This document shows, in pieces, positions 17,044-26,419 of a DNA stretch of 64,000 nucleotides. This stretch comes from JASLEW01 sp035544895. Its GTDB lineage: Bacteria; Acidobacteriota; Thermoanaerobaculia; Multivoradales; UBA5704. Where the stretch lies: positions 1 to 64,000 of the forward strand of contig DASZZM010000031.1 of NCBI GenBank assembly GCA_035544895.1, read 5' to 3'. Made by a program: the position numbers and the translations under genes. Each line of letters starts with the position of its first letter. Position 1 is the stretch's first letter. Under the pieces are notes generated by a model that was not told where the DNA came from, searched no databases, and saw only the letters and a list, made by a program, of their open reading frames with translations.

Positions 17044-18648
17044 GTGACGAGACGACCGGGTCCGCTCTTTCCGGCCTTGGTTCTGCTGTTCGTGCCGCTG
17101 CTCATCGCGGCGCAGCTCGGGCGGCCCGAGCCACAACCGCGTGCCTCCTCCGTAACGCTCGATGGCCGCGACCTGGTGGTCGGGGTCACGATCTCCCCGG
17201 CCGGCCCTCTGTTCGCGCTCAAGCCGCTGGTCGACAGCCTGGGGGGCCAGCTCGTCAACGACGCCGCAGGGGAGGCCTCGACCTTGCGCATCGAAGGCAG
17301 CGACGTGGTGATCGGCGCCGGCAGCGCGATCATCACCGTCGGCGAGAACATCGTCTCGCTGTCGCAACCGGTAACGCGCGGCGACGGCGGCCCCCAGGTG
17401 CCGCTCGACTTTCTACGCAAGACCTACGGCACGCTCGCCGGCTACTCCTTCGAGTGGCGGCCGGAGGAGTCGCGGCTGGTGATCGGCCGGCGGGAGTCGC
17501 GCGAGATCAAGGTTTCGCTCGACGTCGTTCACCTGCAAGGGATGACGACGGTCGTGCTGCAATTCCCCGAGACTCCCCGTTACCGCCTCAACCAGCAGCC
17601 AGGCGCAGTCGAGGTGCAGATGCTCGCCGACCGCCTGGCGCCCCCCGCGGCGCGCAAGAAGGTCGAGGACACCCTGGTCCAGGACGTCCAGTTCACGCCG
17701 CAGCAGGTGCGCATCGTGCTCGTGCCCGATGCCGAGGTCGAGAGCTACCTGCTCGACAACCCGTTTCGACTGGTCTTCGACGTGCACCGCAAGTCGGCGG
17801 TGCCGGTGCCCTCCGCCCCTTCGCCGACACAGCCCGAGCTGCGAAGCGGCATCCATACCATCGTCATCGACCCCGGGCACGGCGGCGCCGAGACCGGCGC
17901 CATCGGTCCGGGAGGGGTGGCCGAGAAGCAGTTGACCCTGGAGCTGGCGCGCGACCTGGAGGCGCGTCTCGCGCAGCGCCTGCCGGTACGGGTCGTCCTC
18001 ACCCGCACGGATGACAGCCGGCTGGCGCTCGACGCGCGCACGGCGATCGCCAACCAGAACAAGGCCGACCTGTTCGTCTCTCTGCATCTCAACTCGGCCC
18101 TCGGCGCCGGAGCGCACGGCGCCGAGACCTACTTTCTGAGCTCGCAGGCCACCGACCCGCGCGCCGAGAGCGCCGCGGCGGCGGAGAATGCCGGCATCGC
18201 GGCGACGGCGCCGGGGGCGGGGCAGGAAGGCCAGGACCTGCAGATGATCCTCTGGGACCTGGCGCAGAGTCATCACCTCGCCGAGAGCCAGCGCTTTGCC
18301 CGCCTGGTGCAGGCCGAGCTCAACCAGGCCCTCCAGCTCAAGGACCGCGGCGTCAAGCAGGCTCCCTTTCGCGTGCTGATGGGCGCCGCCATGCCGGCCG
18401 TGCTGGTGGAGCTCGGCTTCCTGAGCAACCCCGACGAGGAGTCGAAGCTGCAGAGCGCCGCCTATCGCGCCGACCTGGTGGAGGCGCTGGTGCGCGCGAT
18501 CATGCGCTACAAGACCATGGTCGAAACGCCGCAAGCGCAAGGCCCGGGCGTCGATCCGCAAGGCCAGCCAGGACCAGCCGCCGGGCAACCCGGCCAGCAG
18601 AACCCGCGCCTCGGCCAGCCGCCGGCGCACCCGCCGGGACCGCCATGA
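17044..18648 (+). CDS. N-acetylmuramoyl-L-alanine amidase
   Basis: This 534-aa exported peptidoglycan hydrolase cleaves the bond between N-acetylmuramic acid and the stem peptide. It has an N-terminal membrane/signal segment (RRPGPLFPALVLLFVPLLIAAQ), an AMIN-like region with copper-amine-oxidase-N-like strands (about residues 40-270) and a zinc Amidase_3 domain (about 280-500) with IDPGHGG, the Glu in AEKQLTL, SLHLNS and the catalytic VELGFLSN. A Pro/Gln-rich tail follows. It starts at a GTG. Its stop overlaps the next gene by four bases (ATGA). Confidence 0.9.
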   Translation: MTRRPGPLFPALVLLFVPLLIAAQLGRPEPQPRASSVTLDGRDLVVGVTISPAGPLFALKPLVDSLGGQLVNDAAGEASTLRIEGSDVVIGAGSAIITVGENIVSLSQPVTRGDGGPQVPLDFLRKTYGTLAGYSFEWRPEESRLVIGRRESREIKVSLDVVHLQGMTTVVLQFPETPRYRLNQQPGAVEVQMLADRLAPPAARKKVEDTLVQDVQFTPQQVRIVLVPDAEVESYLLDNPFRLVFDVHRKSAVPVPSAPSPTQPELRSGIHTIVIDPGHGGAETGAIGPGGVAEKQLTLELARDLEARLAQRLPVRVVLTRTDDSRLALDARTAIANQNKADLFVSLHLNSALGAGAHGAETYFLSSQATDPRAESAAAAENAGIAATAPGAGQEGQDLQMILWDLAQSHHLAESQRFARLVQAELNQALQLKDRGVKQAPFRVLMGAAMPAVLVELGFLSNPDEESKLQSAAYRADLVEALVRAIMRYKTMVETPQAQGPGVDPQGQPGPAAGQPGQQNPRLGQPPAHPPGPP

Positions 18649-19223
18649 GCCGGCGGGCGGCGGGGCTGGTCCTCGGCCTCGCGCTCCTCCTCGTCGCGGG
18701 GGGCATGGCCTGGTGGCTGGCGGCGCGGTATGGCCTGGGCGGCGCCGGCGGGCGAGGCCCCGGATCGGGCGGCGTGGCCGCCGGCCAGCGCGGCGAACGT
18801 CGTGGCTTCGACCTCTACTTCCCAGCCGACCAGGGGCGCCTGCGTGCCGAGCGGCGCGAGCTCGAGGTCACCGATTCGACCCGGGACCGCGTGCGCAAGA
18901 TCCTCGAGGCGTTGCTCGCCGGCCCGACGGCAGCGGGGCTCGTGCGGCCGTTCCCGGAAGGAGTCACGGTGGGGAGCGTGCTGGTATCGCAGACCGGCAC
19001 CGTCTTCGTCGACCTGCGGTGGCCCGGCCACCAAGAGTCTCCCGAATCGGGCTCGACCGAGGAGATCCAGCGCATCTACAGCGTGGTCGACTCGGTTGCC
19101 CTGAACGTCCCCCAGGCAACCCGCGTCGTGCTGCTGTGGAACGGCACCCAGCGTCCCTCCTTCTCCGGCCACCTCGACACCAGCCGCCCCCTGCTGCCCG
19201 ACCGAACGCTGCTGGCGCCCTGA
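18645..19223 (+). CDS. GerMN domain protein
   Basis: The 192-aa protein is coupled to the amidase by an ATGA overlap. It has an N-terminal membrane helix (GLVLGLALLLVAGGMAWWLA), a Gly-rich linker and a GerMN domain: FDLYFPADQGRLRAERREL, then ILEALLAGPTAAGLVRPFPEGVTVGSVLVSQTGTVFVDL and YSVVDSVALNVPQATRVVLLWNG. GerMN domains are extracytoplasmic modules linked to cell-wall remodelling in sporulation and elsewhere, which fits the partnership with an amidase. Confidence 0.85.
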   Translation: MSRRAAGLVLGLALLLVAGGMAWWLAARYGLGGAGGRGPGSGGVAAGQRGERRGFDLYFPADQGRLRAERRELEVTDSTRDRVRKILEALLAGPTAAGLVRPFPEGVTVGSVLVSQTGTVFVDLRWPGHQESPESGSTEEIQRIYSVVDSVALNVPQATRVVLLWNGTQRPSFSGHLDTSRPLLPDRTLLAP

Positions 19224-19236
19224 CTAAACTAGCCTG

Positions 19237-20244
19237 CTAGCGGGCCGCCAGGCCCGGCAGGTCGCGCACCGCGGGCAGGCGCCCGAAGCCGTCGGCCTCG
19301 CGGACGGCGACGAGGATGGCCTCGGCGACGGCGCGCTCGGCGAGGACGCCGATCTGGTTGAGGTGGGCCTTGCGCTCGCCCAGAGCCAGGGTCACCACCA
19401 GGTCGCCGTCGTAGAGCGAGAGCGCCGGCCGCAGGGTGCGGTACAGCCCGCCGAAAGCCATCTGGCAGACCTTGAGCGCGCCAGCTTTGGTGAGCCGCGC
19501 ATCGGTCATGACCACGGCCAGGGTGGTATTGCCTTCCCACGGATGGGCATCGTCGGGAGGAAGCGCCGCAAGCACCCGGTCGGCCCCGACCAGCTCGGCC
19601 GTCGCCGGACCGCTGCGGCAACCGGCGACGATCGTGCCGTCGGCGGGATCGCAGACGTCGCCGAAGGCGTTGACGGCGACGGCGACGGCGACCGTGGGTC
19701 CCCCGGCCACCGCGAGGCTGGCGAATCCGAAGCCCCCTTTCATTGCGCACGGCAGCCCGAGCGCCTTGCCGACGGTGGCGCCGGTCCCGGCGCCCACGCT
19801 GCCCACGGCGATCGGACCGCCGGCGGCCGCGGCGAGCGCCTGCTCGGCGAGCGCCGGCCACGGCCATGGGCGGGCCGGGGTGCCGGCCCCGAGGTCGAAG
19901 AGGATGGCGGTGGGGACCAACGGCACCACTGCCGCCCCGGCCTGGAAACCGTGGCCGGAACGGGCCAGGAAGTCGACCACCGGGTCGGCGGCCGAGAGTC
20001 CGAAGCCGCTCCCTCCCGAGAGGACCACCGCATGCGCCTTGCCGGCCACGTGATGCCCGGCGACGAGCGAGTCGAACTGGCGCGTGCCGGTCGCCGAGCC
20101 GCGCACCTCCGCGGCGGCCACTGCCCCCGCCGGGCATAGCACCACCGTCACTCCGGTCATGCGCCCGCCGTCCGTGCCGTGCCCGATGCTGAAGCCGGGA
20201 ATAGACAGCTCGCGCGCGGGCGCCGGCAGGGGCGGCACGGTCAT
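19237..20244 (-). CDS. P1/S58 family peptidase (DmpA-type aminopeptidase)
   Basis: The 335-aa protein belongs to the DmpA/L-aminopeptidase-D-esterase family of N-terminal nucleophile hydrolases. The GF.IGH start, ADVRG-like AAEVRGSATGTRQ, SGGSGFGLSAADPVVDFL, VGSVGAGTGATVGK and the self-cleavage site EGNTTLAVVMTD (Asn239-Thr240) are all visible. In the family, autocleavage before the nucleophile gives two subunits. Substrates are short or modified peptides. It converges on the GerMN gene with a 13-base gap. Confidence 0.86.
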   Translation of the reverse strand: MTVPPLPAPARELSIPGFSIGHGTDGGRMTGVTVVLCPAGAVAAAEVRGSATGTRQFDSLVAGHHVAGKAHAVVLSGGSGFGLSAADPVVDFLARSGHGFQAGAAVVPLVPTAILFDLGAGTPARPWPWPALAEQALAAAAGGPIAVGSVGAGTGATVGKALGLPCAMKGGFGFASLAVAGGPTVAVAVAVNAFGDVCDPADGTIVAGCRSGPATAELVGADRVLAALPPDDAHPWEGNTTLAVVMTDARLTKAGALKVCQMAFGGLYRTLRPALSLYDGDLVVTLALGERKAHLNQIGVLAERAVAEAILVAVREADGFGRLPAVRDLPGLAAR

Positions 20245-20327
20245 CGCCCTATGCTAGCCCGCTTATCGTGATCCGGAGGAGAGGGAAGCTGCGCAGGCCC
20301 GGTGCTGTAGAGTACGCGTGCCCTTCG

Positions 20328-21986
20328 ATGCGCGGCTTTCCCAAGCTCCTGATTGGCTGGGCCGGGTTCCGGCGCGACGCCGTGCCGCTGGCTCTGGCGA
20401 GCGTCACCGCCGGCCTGATCGCCGCCGTGGCGACGCATCGTCCTCTCGCCAACGGTCCCGCGGAATGGCAGTGGGCCTATCGGCCGGCCGGCCTTTCTCC
20501 CGCCGGCGCCGCCGTCGCGGCGGCCGCGCTGGCCGGGGCGCTCGCGGCGTGGGGCTGGCTGGCGCGGGAGAAGTCCGCGCCGGCCGCCGTGCCGATTGGG
20601 TCGGGGGCTCCCGCCCTCCTCGTGCTCGCCGGCGGAGTGTTCACGCTGGCGCTCGTCGCCGCCGAGCCCGGAGGGTTCGGCAGGGTCTTCGACTCGCTGG
20701 TGTCGCGCAACAGCTTCGGCTACGTCTGGGACGCCGGGCTCGCTCCGCCGGCCCGGGAGCTGCTCGCCGACTACCCCGCTGCCAGCTCCGGGCTCAACCA
20801 GCACTCGGTAACTCATCCGCCCGGGCCGTTGCTCGCCGTGCGCGCGCTCGATCTCCTTGGCCGCCGCCTCGGCGAGCCGGCGCCTGGCGAGAGCGGCCTC
20901 GCCGGCGCGGCGGCGCGAGCGATCACCCGCGCGCTCGACCGCGCCCACGACCGCCGGCGCCCCGTCCCCGAACCGCCGCCGAGCGCCTGGACGCTGGTCG
21001 CGCTCGCCTTCCTGCTGCCGGCGCTGTCGGCGCTCGCCGCCTGGCCACTCTACCGGCTGGCTCTGCTCTGGGGCCTCGAGCGCTCTGCCGCCCTCCTCGC
21101 CGCCCTCTTCTGGGTGGTGGTGCCGGCGCGCTCGCTCTTCACACCCTCCTTCGACCAGGCCCTCCCCGCCGTTCTCCTCCCCGCCGCTCTCCTCGCCACC
21201 GGCCGCGGCGGCCGTGGCTCTGATAGTGCCGATAGCGCCAATGGCGCCAATGGCGCCAACCGCGCAGGCGGTGCCGCGGCGGGTTTTCGGGCGTTCGGCG
21301 CCGGGGCGCTCGCCTGGCTGGCCTGCTTCCTGAGCTACGGCTGCTTGGCTTTCCTGCCCCTGCTGCTGCCGCTCGCCGCGCATCCAATCAGACTACCGGG
21401 CGCCTCCGATCAAACCCCGGCGCATTCGATCAAATTGCCCGCCCTGCTCGCCGCCGGCTTCCTGCTGCCCTGGCTGGCGCTGGCGGCCGCCACCGGCTTC
21501 GACGCCTGGAGCGCCTTTCGCGCCGCGCTCGCCCTACACCACAAGATCGCGGTCGCGCCGCGCGCCTACGCCACCTGGCTGCTCTTCAATCCCTACGATT
21601 TCGCCCTGCTTCTCGGACCCGCGCTCCTCGGCCTCTCCGCGGCTGCCCTATTTCAGCCCAGCCGGCCGCGCCTCGACCCGCCCGCGCCGGCCACCTCCGG
21701 CGACCCGCCGGCACGGCTGGGTGCAGATCAGAGTGAGACCTCAGCGCCAGCCTGGCGTCTCGCCCTTCGCGCCTGGTGGGTTCTCCTGGCCGTGCTCCTC
21801 CTCTCCGGTGGCGTGCGCGGCGAAGTGGGGAGGATCTGGCTGCCATGGATGCCCTTCGCCTGCCTGTTCGCCGCCGCCGCTGCCGCGGCGCGCTGGGGAG
21901 CGCGTCACCCGCTGACTTGGCTCCTCGTCCTGCTCCAGGCGGCCCTCCTCTTCACCCTCGCCGCCAACCTGGTCTTCGTCTCCTGA
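20328..21986 (+). CDS. Polytopic membrane protein, possible GT-C-type glycosyltransferase
   Basis: This roughly 552-aa protein has ten or more hydrophobic helices with a lumenal/periplasmic first loop. An NQHSVTHPPGPLL motif in the first large loop and the helix spacing resemble GT-C-superfamily or ArnT/PMT-like membrane transferases, but no catalytic Asp-Glu pair can be placed with confidence. A nine-base tandem repeat inside the gene gives the stretch DSADSANGANGAN. The start is uncertain: ATG at 20328 has no clear ribosome-binding site, and a GTG at 20268 is in frame. Confidence 0.55.
   Translation: MRGFPKLLIGWAGFRRDAVPLALASVTAGLIAAVATHRPLANGPAEWQWAYRPAGLSPAGAAVAAAALAGALAAWGWLAREKSAPAAVPIGSGAPALLVLAGGVFTLALVAAEPGGFGRVFDSLVSRNSFGYVWDAGLAPPARELLADYPAASSGLNQHSVTHPPGPLLAVRALDLLGRRLGEPAPGESGLAGAAARAITRALDRAHDRRRPVPEPPPSAWTLVALAFLLPALSALAAWPLYRLALLWGLERSAALLAALFWVVVPARSLFTPSFDQALPAVLLPAALLATGRGGRGSDSADSANGANGANRAGGAAAGFRAFGAGALAWLACFLSYGCLAFLPLLLPLAAHPIRLPGASDQTPAHSIKLPALLAAGFLLPWLALAAATGFDAWSAFRAALALHHKIAVAPRAYATWLLFNPYDFALLLGPALLGLSAAALFQPSRPRLDPPAPATSGDPPARLGADQSETSAPAWRLALRAWWVLLAVLLLSGGVRGEVGRIWLPWMPFACLFAAAAAAARWGARHPLTWLLVLLQAALLFTLAANLVFVS
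21222..21257 (+). repeat. Nine-base in-frame tandem repeat
   Basis: Four units are visible: GATAGTGCC, GATAGCGCC, AATGGCGCC, AATGGCGCC, followed by a degenerate fifth. It lies within the polytopic membrane protein and encodes (D/N)-(S/G)-A triplets in a loop between helices. Unit gain or loss would leave the reading frame intact. Confidence 0.8.
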
Positions 21987-22000
21987 GAGCGTGCCCGCTG

Positions 22001-23335
22001 CTACTTCGGCGTCAGCACCACGTGCAGGTTCGAGAAGCTCCAGCCGATCGGCGGGAAATAGGCGCCGTCGGCGATGCCGTCCTGTCCGAAATCGACGCGC
22101 AACGGGTTATCGCTGGCGCTCAGGTCGTTGAATTGCGCCTGTCCGGTGATGGAGTGCACCACCTGCCCGCCCTGCGACACGTCCAGGGTGACCGACTGCG
22201 CCGCGAGATCGTAAGTGGTCTTCAGGTGGTAGTCGCTGTTCTCCTGCCATGGGAAGGACTTTCTCACCAGCACGTCCTGGATCCCCAGGTCGAGCAGCGT
22301 CCTGCGGTCCTTGTTGATGATGATGATGCCGTAGTACATGATCCTGGAAGCGCGGTCGTTGCTGGGCCGCCGCATCGACATCACGCCGGTGAACAGGCCG
22401 ATCGGGGTAAAGGAAGTGATGTGCAGGTCGAGCTCCACCGTCGAGCGCACGAAGGGAACACCCGGCGGCGCCGGGATGTCGTAGGTGGCCGAGGAGTGGC
22501 CGTCCACGGCATGGAGGAACAGGCCCGGGACGTCGAAGGTCACGACACCCGGCGCCGGCGGAGGCGGCTGACCGATACTGCCTGGCAGCACGCTCTCGGC
22601 CAGCGGGCGAGAAGGGGGCACGAAGGCGGTCGTCGGGCCGCCTAGCTGGAGAACCGTCGCGTAGGCGAAGAACTGCTGGTCGCAGTTGACCTCGAAGCGC
22701 GCATCCTTGATCGAGCTCTCGCCGAGGATCGCCAGGGCATCGGCGAACTCGCGCCGGGACAGCGGCTTGAGGGCGATGATCGCGCTCCTGCCGATCTGCG
22801 AATTGTCGGCGCGGAACGCCTTGACCGTGCACTGCGTGCGGGTGTCCGCCAGGTTGATCACCGACAAGTTGGTCAGCGAGCCGTCGCCGCCGCGCTGCAG
22901 CCCTTGCAGGTGCGCGCTCACGCCCGCCGCCACCGCATTGGCCTGCGACACCGCCGGGACGTTGGCGCTCGACAGCACGGCGCCATTGGGGCCGAGGACG
23001 TCGAGCCGCGCGTTGACCACCAGGATGTTGGCGCCGGTCACCTCCAGCATGCCGAGCTGCCCGGCCGGCGCGACGTCGGTCAGCAGCACCGTGCCGCCGG
23101 CGGGAACGAAGATGTTGGAGGAGAGCTGCTGTTGTGTGCCGTCCGTCCCCTCCGCGATGAAGGCGGTCTGGAAGCGGCGCTGCGCTCCCGCCGGATTCGT
23201 CACCCACACCTTGGTCGTGTACAGGGCGCCGCCGAGGCTCAGGTTACTGGCGATCGGCACGAAGACCCCGCCCGCCAGGGCCGGGGAGAAAGCTGCCAGG
23301 AAAGTGAGCGCACCTAGAGAGATCGTCTTCCTCAT
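22001..23335 (-). CDS. Secreted protein of unknown function
   Basis: The 444-aa exported protein has a signal peptide (MRKTISLGALTFLAAFSPALAGG). The first 230 residues look like an all-beta domain seen in many acidobacterial secreted proteins (VFVPIASN, TTKVWVTNPAGAQRRF, VPAGGTVLLTDV, GMLEVTGANILVVNARL). After a Pro-rich linker (IGQPPPPAPG), the last 180 residues form a second beta-rich domain that reads like a lectin/laminin-G-like sandwich (FDVPGLFLHAVDGHSS, DYHLKTTYDLAAQSVTLDV, WSFSNLHVVL). No catalytic motif is seen. An AGGAGG site lies before the start, and a good promoter lies upstream. Confidence 0.7.
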   Translation of the reverse strand: MRKTISLGALTFLAAFSPALAGGVFVPIASNLSLGGALYTTKVWVTNPAGAQRRFQTAFIAEGTDGTQQQLSSNIFVPAGGTVLLTDVAPAGQLGMLEVTGANILVVNARLDVLGPNGAVLSSANVPAVSQANAVAAGVSAHLQGLQRGGDGSLTNLSVINLADTRTQCTVKAFRADNSQIGRSAIIALKPLSRREFADALAILGESSIKDARFEVNCDQQFFAYATVLQLGGPTTAFVPPSRPLAESVLPGSIGQPPPPAPGVVTFDVPGLFLHAVDGHSSATYDIPAPPGVPFVRSTVELDLHITSFTPIGLFTGVMSMRRPSNDRASRIMYYGIIIINKDRRTLLDLGIQDVLVRKSFPWQENSDYHLKTTYDLAAQSVTLDVSQGGQVVHSITGQAQFNDLSASDNPLRVDFGQDGIADGAYFPPIGWSFSNLHVVLTPK

Positions 23336-23414
23336 CGCAACCTAACCTCCTGCCCTGCGAAGGACTTCTCTGGTCCAGGTCCCGTTCGGGAACCGTGCGG
23401 CTTATTTGCAACGG

Positions 23415-23443
23415 ATCATAAGCCAGGCCCCGGCAGAATGCAA
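23415..23443 (-). promoter_or_regulatory. Sigma-70-type promoter of the 23335 gene
   Basis: On the minus strand, TTGCAT (23443-23438), a 17-base spacer and TATGAT (23420-23415) form a near-consensus -35/-10 pair about 80 bases upstream of the start codon, in the divergent region shared with the SxtJ-type gene. Confidence 0.55.
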
Positions 23444-23585
23444 CCAAAACTGTGCAACATTTCACAGCGGCAGGCGGCTCGCCCTCGTCCCGGCCGCCGG
23501 CCCGCCCAGTACTCACTCCCGCAAACTCGCGGTACCATACGCAGCTTGCCCGGCGCACGAGGCCCGGGACGCACGAGGAGCCTGA

Positions 23586-24080
23586 ATGGAAGCAGCGATG
23601 CCGGAGCAGGGGATCGAGCCGGGAGCGGCGGCCTGGGGCTGGCAGCGCGGCGGCGCAGCCGGGAGCGGCCAGGCGGAACGCGCCCGCGAAGCCGCGGCGG
23701 CGCGCCGCCAGGGCCTGATCGGCGGCGCCATCGGGCTCGCCGCGGCAACGGTCTTCGCCCTCGTCCTGCACCGGCCGGTGCTCGCCGCGGTGGTCGCCGC
23801 GATCGCGCTCGCCAGCGCCGTTGCCGCCGCCGCCGCGCCGCTGACGCTCTACCGCCGGCTGGCCCGGGTGTTCGAGCTGCTCGGACTGGCCGCCGGCACC
23901 GCCCTGACCTGGGTCCTGATGACGATTCTCTACTACTTCCTGTTCTTGCCCGTCGGCCTGGTCATGCGGGCCACCGGCAAGCTCACCTTCACCCGGTTCC
24001 GCAATCCGCGCGCCGCCTCCTACTGGACCCCGACCGACGGCCGGACCCGCTCCGCCGAGTCCTACCGGCACCAGTTCTGA
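23586..24080 (+). CDS. SxtJ-type membrane protein
   Basis: This 164-aa protein has a variable N-terminus, two membrane helices around residues 45-85 and a third at about 100-125 (LGLAAGTALTWVLMTILYYFLFLPVGLVMR), then the typical short cytoplasmic end (KLTFTRFRNPRAASYWTP...SAESYRHQF). This matches the SxtJ family, small membrane proteins found beside NodU/CmcH-type carbamoyltransferases. GAGGAG precedes the ATG. The carbamoyltransferase begins two bases downstream, so the two are co-transcribed. Confidence 0.78.
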   Translation: MEAAMPEQGIEPGAAAWGWQRGGAAGSGQAERAREAAAARRQGLIGGAIGLAAATVFALVLHRPVLAAVVAAIALASAVAAAAAPLTLYRRLARVFELLGLAAGTALTWVLMTILYYFLFLPVGLVMRATGKLTFTRFRNPRAASYWTPTDGRTRSAESYRHQF

Positions 24081-24081
24081 C

Positions 24082-25962
24082 GTGAAGCTCCTGGGAGTCA
24101 GCTGCTACTACCACGACTCGGCCGCCTGCCTGGTCGACGAGGGCCGCATCGTGGCGGCGGCTCAGGAGGAGCGCTTCACCCGCATCAAGCACGACTCCGC
24201 CTTCCCGCACCACGCGGTGCGCTACTGCCTGGCCGCGGGGGGAGTCGCCCCGGGCACCGCGCTCGACGGGGTCGTCTTCTACGACAAGCCGCTGGTCAAG
24301 TTCCATCGCATCCTGGAGACCTACCTGGCGGTGGTGCCGCGCGGGCTGCGTTCGTGCGTGATGGCGATCCCCCTCTGGCTGCGGGAAAAGCTGTGGATCC
24401 CGCCCCAGATCGAAGATGCCCTCGAGCGCTGCGGCGTGCCGCGGCCCAAGGACATCTTCTTCTGCGAGCACCACGAGTCGCACGCCGCTAGCGCTTTCTA
24501 CCCGTCGCCCTTCGAGGAGGCGGCGGTGCTGACGCTCGACGGCGTGGGCGAGTGGGCCACCACCACCATCGGCGTGGGCGAGGGCGAGCGGCTGCGCTTG
24601 CTGCGCGAGATCACCTTTCCGCATTCGCTGGGTCTGCTCTATTCGGCCTTCACCTACTTCACCGGCTTCAAGGTCAACTCCGGGGAGTACAAGCTGATGG
24701 GGCTGGCCCCCTACGGCACCGGACGCTACACCGACCTGATCAAGCGCGAGCTGATCGACGTCCGCGACGACGGCTCGTTCCGCATGAACATGGAGTACTT
24801 CGGCTACCTCGACGGCCTGGCGATGACCAACCGCCGTTTCGCCGCGCTCTTCGGCGGCCCGCCGCGCCAGCCCGAGTCGCCGATCACCCGCCGCGAGATG
24901 GACCTCGCGCGCTCCATCCAGGAGGTCACCGAGGAGGTCGTGCTCAAGCTGGCGCGTCATGCCCGCGGGCTCACCGGCAAGCGCAACCTGTGCATGGCGG
25001 GTGGCGTGGCGCTCAACTGCGTGGCCAACGGCATCCTGCTGCGGGCGGGCATTTTCGACGACCTGTGGATCCAGCCCGCGGCCGGCGATGCCGGCGGCGC
25101 GCTGGGCGCACCCCTAGCCGTCTGGCATAACGCCATGGGCAAGCCCCGCAGGCTCGCCGCCGCCGCCGGCAACTTCACCGGCAGCGGGGCCGGCAACGGA
25201 CGGGGCCAACGCGACGCCATGCAGGGCGCTCTCCTGGGGCCCGAGTTCTCGGCCGCGGAGATCCGCGACTACCTCGACTTCCACGGCTATCCTTACTCCG
25301 AGCTGGCCGACGAGGAGTGGGCGCCGCGCATAGCCCGGCTGATCGCCGGCGGAAGCACCCTGGGGCTGTGCCACGGGCGCATGGAGTTCGGCCCGCGCGC
25401 GCTCGGCAACCGCTCGATCGTCGGCGACGCCCGCTCGCCGCGCATGCAGTCGATCATGAATTTGAAGATCAAGTACCGCGAGAGCTTCCGCCCGTTCGCT
25501 CCCAGCGTCCTGGAGGAGAAGGTCCAGGACTACTTCGAGCTCGCCAGCCCGTCGCCGTACATGCTGCTGGTCGCCGACGTCGTCGCCGGGCGCCGCGTGC
25601 CGCGGCGGGGCGACGAGGACGAGCTGCCGCTCGTCGAGTGGGTCAACCGGCCGCGCTCGGACATTCCGGCGGTCACCCATGTCGACTACTCGGCGCGCAT
25701 CCAGACGGTGAGCCGCGAAGACAATCCGCGCTACCATGCGCTGATCAGCGAGTTCGAGAAGCTCACCGGCTGCGGGGTCATCGTCAACACCAGCTTCAAC
25801 GTGCGCGGCGAGCCCATCGTCTGTACCCCGGAGGACGCGTACCGCTGTTTCATGAGGACGGAGATGGACCACCTCGTGCTGGGTCCTTTCCTGCTCGACA
25901 AGGAGGCCCAGCCGCCGTTCGCCGAGAAGGGGGACTGGCGGAAGGACTACCAGCTCGACTAG
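24082..25962 (+). CDS. Carbamoyltransferase (NodU/CmcH family)
   Basis: This 626-aa enzyme transfers a carbamoyl group from carbamoyl phosphate through a carbamoyl-adenylate, in relatives onto sugars, antibiotics or toxins. The N-terminal Kae1-like domain shows MKLLGVSCYYHDSAACLVDEG, EERFTRIKHD, CEHHESHAASAFYPSPF (metal-binding His residues) and VNSGEYKLMGLAPYG. The C-terminal YrdC-like catalytic domain shows GRMEFGPRALGNRSI, RESFRPFAPSVL, CGVIVNTSFNVRGEPIVCTPEDA. It starts at a GTG. The acceptor here is unknown; the neighbours suggest a cell-surface or secondary metabolite. Confidence 0.93.
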   Translation: MKLLGVSCYYHDSAACLVDEGRIVAAAQEERFTRIKHDSAFPHHAVRYCLAAGGVAPGTALDGVVFYDKPLVKFHRILETYLAVVPRGLRSCVMAIPLWLREKLWIPPQIEDALERCGVPRPKDIFFCEHHESHAASAFYPSPFEEAAVLTLDGVGEWATTTIGVGEGERLRLLREITFPHSLGLLYSAFTYFTGFKVNSGEYKLMGLAPYGTGRYTDLIKRELIDVRDDGSFRMNMEYFGYLDGLAMTNRRFAALFGGPPRQPESPITRREMDLARSIQEVTEEVVLKLARHARGLTGKRNLCMAGGVALNCVANGILLRAGIFDDLWIQPAAGDAGGALGAPLAVWHNAMGKPRRLAAAAGNFTGSGAGNGRGQRDAMQGALLGPEFSAAEIRDYLDFHGYPYSELADEEWAPRIARLIAGGSTLGLCHGRMEFGPRALGNRSIVGDARSPRMQSIMNLKIKYRESFRPFAPSVLEEKVQDYFELASPSPYMLLVADVVAGRRVPRRGDEDELPLVEWVNRPRSDIPAVTHVDYSARIQTVSREDNPRYHALISEFEKLTGCGVIVNTSFNVRGEPIVCTPEDAYRCFMRTEMDHLVLGPFLLDKEAQPPFAEKGDWRKDYQLD

Positions 25963-25991
25963 TCTCAGTCTAGGTCAAGGAGAATGCCGTC

Positions 25992-26156
25992 ATGCGCAGG
26001 TTTCGTTATGCCCACCGCATCCTGGGCGAGGTTTTTCAGTTCGCCCGCCAGAACAAGGTCTACTGGATCGTCCCTTTCGTCCTGATCCTGGCCCTCGTCG
26101 TCGTGCTCGTGGTGACCAGCCAGGCCGCGGCGCCGTTTATATATACGCTCTTTTAG
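25992..26156 (+). CDS. DUF5989 family small membrane protein
   Basis: The 54-aa protein begins MRRFRYAHRILGEVFQFARQ and continues with one strong membrane helix (WIVPFVLILALVVVLVV), ending APFIYTLF. This is the DUF5989 pattern, a tiny membrane protein nearly always beside a carbamoyltransferase. It lies 29 bases after the enzyme, with AAGGAGA upstream of the ATG. Its role may be to anchor or assist the carbamoyltransferase at the membrane; that is inference from co-occurrence. Confidence 0.82.
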   Translation: MRRFRYAHRILGEVFQFARQNKVYWIVPFVLILALVVVLVVTSQAAAPFIYTLF

Positions 26157-26234
26157 GCTCGTTACCACCGGCTGTGCCGATTCGCAGGGATGGAACGGCG
26201 CTGCGATGTTGCTGATGAGGCCTACTCAAAGCGT

Positions 26235-26330
26235 CTATCGGATCGCCCCCCGCATCCCCTCGATCCCCTTCCCTCCCCTCCGGGGGGGAAGGGGACGCCC
26301 CCACCCTCTCGCGACTGGGGTCTGGTCTTA
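26235..26330 (+). repeat. Dispersed repeat R2, copy a
   Basis: The core reads GGATCGCCCCCCGC, ACCCCTCGATCCCCTTCC, CTCCCCTCCGGGGGGGAAGG and GGACGCCCCC, with a strong hairpin between CCCCTTCC and GGAAGGGG. The same core recurs at 47435-47532 and inverted at 51751-51845. This copy fills most of the gap between the DUF5989 gene and the SGNH hydrolase. Confidence 0.85.
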
Positions 26331-26419
26331 GGTGCCTACCGGAGAGACAGCGTACCGTCCTCGGCTAATAAGCAGCTCCTTTCGGTCTGGTCCCGCTTCG
26401 GGCGGTCACTTGTTTAGCA

